Of a stretch of 64,000 nucleotides of DNA, positions 60,101 to 64,000 are shown piece by piece; within the stretch, counting starts at the first letter, position 1, and each line of letters starts with the position of its first letter. This DNA comes from Aradus depressus (lineage: Eukaryota; Arthropoda; Insecta; Hemiptera; Aradidae), in assembly GCA_963662175.1 (NCBI GenBank), contig OY759214.1, positions 13,950,001-14,014,000 on the forward strand, in the 5' to 3' direction. Position numbers and translations under genes: made by a program. The notes under the pieces were generated by a model that was given only the letters and a program-made list of their open reading frames with translations, ran no database searches and was not told where the DNA came from.

Positions 60101-63100
60101 GCTATTTAACGGTTTATAGGTTTAATAATTGATAAAACTGACACTACAGATTCAGATATATCCGGAAAGTCCCATCCGAAGGACGACGTGCTCAAGGCTT
60201 TCAACCTAAGTGGAAATTGACCTACCCAGGTTTATTTACATAACATACGTCTCATTATCGAGTACCTCACAATCGAAAAAGCCCTGGATCATCGCTTAAT
60301 GTCCCATCCGAAGGACGAAGTGCTCAAAGTTATTTTTAACTTCCCGATTAAAACATCTGACCTAAGTGCCTCAGCTAGATTTCTAAGTGGCGATCCTGAG
60401 CTCGGTAGACTCCATTCTTCAAATTTCTTGCTTTTTAACGGTTTATAGATTTAATATTTGTTAAAACTGATAGAGAACGACCGGATTATCTGAATCCTAC
60501 ACAAAAATCAAAATAAAAATGTTTTTCAAAAAATTCACGCTATTTAACGGTTTATAGGCTCAATAATTGTTAAAACTGATACGACAGAATCAGATATATC
60601 CGAAAAGTCCCATCCGACGGACGACGTGCTCAAGGCTATTTTCAACCTAAGTGAAATTTCACCTAACCAGGTTTATTTACATAACATACGTCTCATTATC
60701 GAGTACCTCACATTCGAAAAAGCCCTGGATCATCGCTTAAAGTCCCATCCGAAGGACGACGTGCTCAAAGTGTTTTTTAACTTCCCGATTGAAACATCTG
60801 ACCTAAGTGCCTCAGCTAGATTTCTAAGTGGCGATCCTGAGCTCGGTAGACTCCATTCTTCAAATTTCTCGCTTTTTAACGGTTTATAGATTTAATATTT
60901 GTTAAAACTGATAGAGAACGACCGGATTATCTGAATCCTACACAAAAATCAAAATAAAAATGTTTTTCAAAACATTTGCGCTATTTAACGGTTTATAGGC
61001 TTAATAATTATTAAAACTGATACGAGAGATTCAGATTTATCCGGAAAGTCCCATCCGAAGGACGACGTGCTCAAGGCTATTTTCAACCTAAGTGATATTT
61101 CACCTACCCAGGTTTATTTACATAACATACGTCTCATTATCGAGTACCTCACATTCGAAAAAGCCCTGGATCATCGCTTAAAGTCCCATCCGAAGGACGA
61201 CGTGCTCAAAGTGTTTTTTAACTTCCCGATTGAAACATCTGACCTAAGTGCCTCAACTAGATTTCTAAGTGGCGATCCTGAGCTCGGTAGACTCCATTCT
61301 TGAAATTTCTCGCTTTTTAACGGTTTATAAATTTAATATTTGTTAAAACTGATAGAGAACGACCGGATTATCTGAATCCTACACAAAAATCAAAATAAAA
61401 ATGTTTTTCAAAAAATTTGCGCTATTTAACGGTTTATAGGCTTAATAATTGTTAAAACTGATACGACAGATTCAGATTTATCCGGAAAGTCCCATCCGAA
61501 GGACGACGTGCTCAAGGCTATTGTCAACCTAAGTGAAATTTCACCTACCCAGGTTTATTTACATAACATACGTCTCATTATCGAGTACCTCACATTCGAA
61601 AAAGCCCTGGATCATCGCTTAATGTCCCATCCGAAGGACGAAGTGCTCAAAGTTATTTTTAACTTCCCGATTAAAACATCTGACCTAAGTGCCTCAGCTA
61701 GATTTCTAAGTGGCGATCCTGAGCTCGGTAGACTCCATTCTTCAAATTTCTTGCTTTTTAACGGTTTATAGATTTAATATTTGTTAAAACTGATAGAGAA
61801 CGACCGGATTATCTGAATCCTACACAAAAATCAAAATAAAAATGTTTTTCAAAAAATTCACGCTATTTAACGGTTTATAGGCTCAATAATTGTTAAAACT
61901 GATACGACAGAATCAGATATATCCGAAAAGTCCCATCCGACGGACGACGTGCTCAAGGCTATTTTCAACCTAAGTGAAATTTCACCTAACCAGGTTTATT
62001 TACATAACATACGTCTCATTATCGAGTACCTCACATTCGAAAAAGCCCTGGATCATCGCTTAAAGTCCCATCCGAAGGACGACGTGCTCAAAGTGTTTTT
62101 TAACTTCCCGATTGAAACATCTGACCTAAGTGCCTCAGCTAGATTTCTAAGTGGCGATCCTGAGCTCGGTAGACTCCATTCTTCAAATTTCTCGCTTTTT
62201 AACGGTTTATAGATTTAATATTTGTTAAAACTGATAGAGAACGACCGGATTATCTGAATCCTACACAAAAATCAAAATAAAAAAGTTTTTCAAAAAATTT
62301 GCGCTATTTAACGGTTTATAGGCTTAATATTTGTTAAAACTGATACGAGAGATTCAGATTTATCCGGAAAGTCCCATCCGAAGGACGACGTGCTCAAGGC
62401 TATTTTCAACCTAAGTGATATTTCACCTACCCAGGTTTATTTACATAACATACGTCTCATTATCGAGTACCTCACATTCGAAAAAGCCCTGGATCATCGC
62501 TTAAAGTCCCATCCGAAGGACGACGTGCTCAAAGTGTTTTTTAACTTCCCGATTGAAACATCTGACCTAAGTGCCTCAACTAGATTTCTAAGTGGCGATC
62601 CTGAGCTCGGTAGACTCCATTCTTGAAATTTCTCGCTTTTTAACGGTTTATAGATTTAATATTTGTTAAAACTGATAGAGAACGACCGGATTATCTGAAT
62701 CCTACACAAAAATCAAAATAAAAATGTTTTTCAAAAAATTTGCGCTATTTAACGGTTTATAGGCTTAATAATTGTTAAAACTGATACGAGAGATTCAGAT
62801 TTATCCGGAAAGTCCCATCCGAAGGACGACGTGCTCAAGGCTATTTTCAACCTAAGTGGAAATTGACCTACCCAGGTTTATTTACATAACATACGTCTCA
62901 TTATCGAGTACCTCACATTCGAAAAAGCCCTGGATCATCGCTTAAAGTCCCATCCGAAGGACGACGTGCTCAAAGTGTTTTTTAACTTCACGATTGAAAC
63001 ATCTGACCTAAGTGCCTCAACTAGATTTCTAAGTGGCGATCCTGAGCTCGGTAGACTCCATTCTTGAAATTTCTCGCTTTTTAACGGTTTATAGATTTAA

Positions 63101-64000
63101 TATTTGTTAAAACTGATAGAGAACGACCGGATTATCTGAATCCTACACAAAAATCAAAATAAAAATGTTTTTCAAAAAATTCACGCTATTTAACGGTTTA
63201 TAGGCTCAATAATTGTTAAAACTGATACGACAGAATCAGATATATCCGAAAAGTCCCATCCGACGGACGACGTGCTCAAGGCTATTTTCAACCTAAGTGA
63301 AATTTCACCTAACCAGGTTTATTTACATAACATACGTCTCATTATCGAGTACCTCACATTCGAAAAAGCCCTGGATCATCGCTTAAAGTCCCATCCGAAG
63401 GACGACGTGCTCAAAGTGTTTTTTAACTTCCCGATTGAAACATCTGACCTAAGTGCCTCAACTAGATTTCTAAGTGGCGATCCTGAGCTCGGTAGACTCC
63501 ATTCTTCAAATTTCTCGCTTTTTAACGGTTTATAGATTTAATATTTGTTAAAACTGATAGAGAACGACCGGATTATCTGAATCCTACACAAAAATCAAAA
63601 TAAAAATGTTTTTCAAAAAATTCACGCTATTTAACGGTTTATAGGCTCAATAATTGTTAAAACTGATACGACAGAATCAGATATATCCGAAAAGTCCCAT
63701 CCGACGGACGACGTGCTCAAGGCTATTTTCAACCTAAGTGAAATTTCACCTAACCAGGTTTATTTACATAACATACGTCTCATTATCGAGTACCTCACAT
63801 TCGAAAAAGCCCTGGATCATCGCTTAAAGTCCCATCCGAAGGACGACGTGCTCAAAGTGTTTTTTAACTTCCCGATTGAAACATCTGACCTAAGTGCCTC
63901 AGCTAGATTTCTAAGTGGCGATCCTGAGCTCGGTAGACTCCATTCTTCAAATTTCTCGCTTTTTAACGGTTTATAGATTTAATATTTGTTAAAACTGATA

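Larger units (their letters stand above)
28304..64000 (+). repeat. 441-bp satellite array, 81 monomers, continues past window
   Basis: Head-to-tail monomers are anchored by the phrase GACGTGCTCAAGGCT at 28485, 28926, 29364, 29802, 30242 and so on to 63713. The period is 441 bp, or 438 bp where ATT is missing (GGCTTTCAACC form). Most monomers differ at only a few percent of sites. Each carries two copies of AGTCCCATCCGAAGGACGAC (~132 bp apart) and two copies of TTAACGGTTTATAG (~106 bp apart). A ~170-bp part aligns with the tRNA-derived SINE at 10.1 and 11.9 kb. It is non-coding: the recurrent frame lacks an ATG and is stopped by TGA in many monomers. Confidence 0.97.

Noticed and set aside
28533..63976. 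Dozens of 78-92 codon frames (MLKAIFNLSEISPNQ... type) as a tandem gene family
   Set aside because: The apparent Met is a GTG codon (GACGTGCTCAAG). There is no in-frame ATG start in the usual monomer, TGA interrupts many copies, and the 438-bp variants break the frame. It is satellite DNA derived in part from a SINE.
28304..64000. CRISPR-like or phage-type repeat array
   Set aside because: Repeats are 441 bp and contiguous with no unique spacers, and the context is eukaryotic.
28304..64000. CENP-B box in the satellite monomer
   Set aside because: The nearest candidate on the minus strand (TTTCAATCGGGA) lacks the TTCG at the required distance from CGGG. No match to the NTTCGNNNNANNCGGGN core.

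Overview
This is a eukaryotic nuclear window. It has spliced exons with GT/AG borders, tRNA-derived SINEs, mariner, pogo/Tigger-like and Helitron-like remnants, an R1-clade retrotransposon and a long satellite array. The R1-clade element and the insect-like repeat set point to an arthropod, most likely an insect; I cannot name the species.

Region 1 (1-10,607, minus strand): the 5' two-fifths or so of a SCAP gene (SREBP cleavage-activating protein). Eleven coding exons can be joined in frame, from the start codon at 10,570 to the window edge at position 1, giving about 545 codons. They cover the first membrane segment, the large luminal loop and the complete sterol-sensing domain. The C-terminal WD40 part lies outside the window. 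The introns carry mobile-element debris: a LINE tail (2,190-2,512), SINE fragments (about 1,225, 1,596 and 7,408), a decayed mariner with TA duplications (5,691-6,569) and a Tigger-like MITE (6,929-7,240).

Region 2 (about 9,930-20,590): repeat-rich, gene-poor DNA. It holds tRNA-headed SINE copies, several copies of a dispersed family with internal repeats, a 700-bp fold-back element whose arms contain a hammerhead-ribozyme-like core, a 5'-truncated LINE flanked by a 14-bp direct repeat, a plain AT-rich stretch and a 39-43 bp minisatellite.

Region 3 (20,596-26,047, minus strand): a nearly full-length R1-clade non-LTR retrotransposon with poly(A) tail, a 13-bp target duplication, an intact 1040-codon ORF2, and an ORF1 broken once at a G homopolymer.

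Region 4 (26,485-28,304): a Helitron-like non-autonomous element made mostly of 144-bp and 33/66-bp tandem repeats, ending in a GC-rich hairpin.

Region 5 (28,304-64,000, running off the window): 81 head-to-tail monomers of a 441-bp satellite (with 438-bp variants), organised into changing higher-order repeats. About 170 bp of each monomer aligns by eye with the tRNA-derived SINE family found at 10.1 and 11.9 kb, so the satellite appears to have grown out of a SINE. The array starts directly at the hairpin end of the Helitron-like element. This SINE/Helitron/satellite junction is the most unusual structure in the window. The 78-92 codon reading frames repeated through the array start with GTG and are not credible genes.
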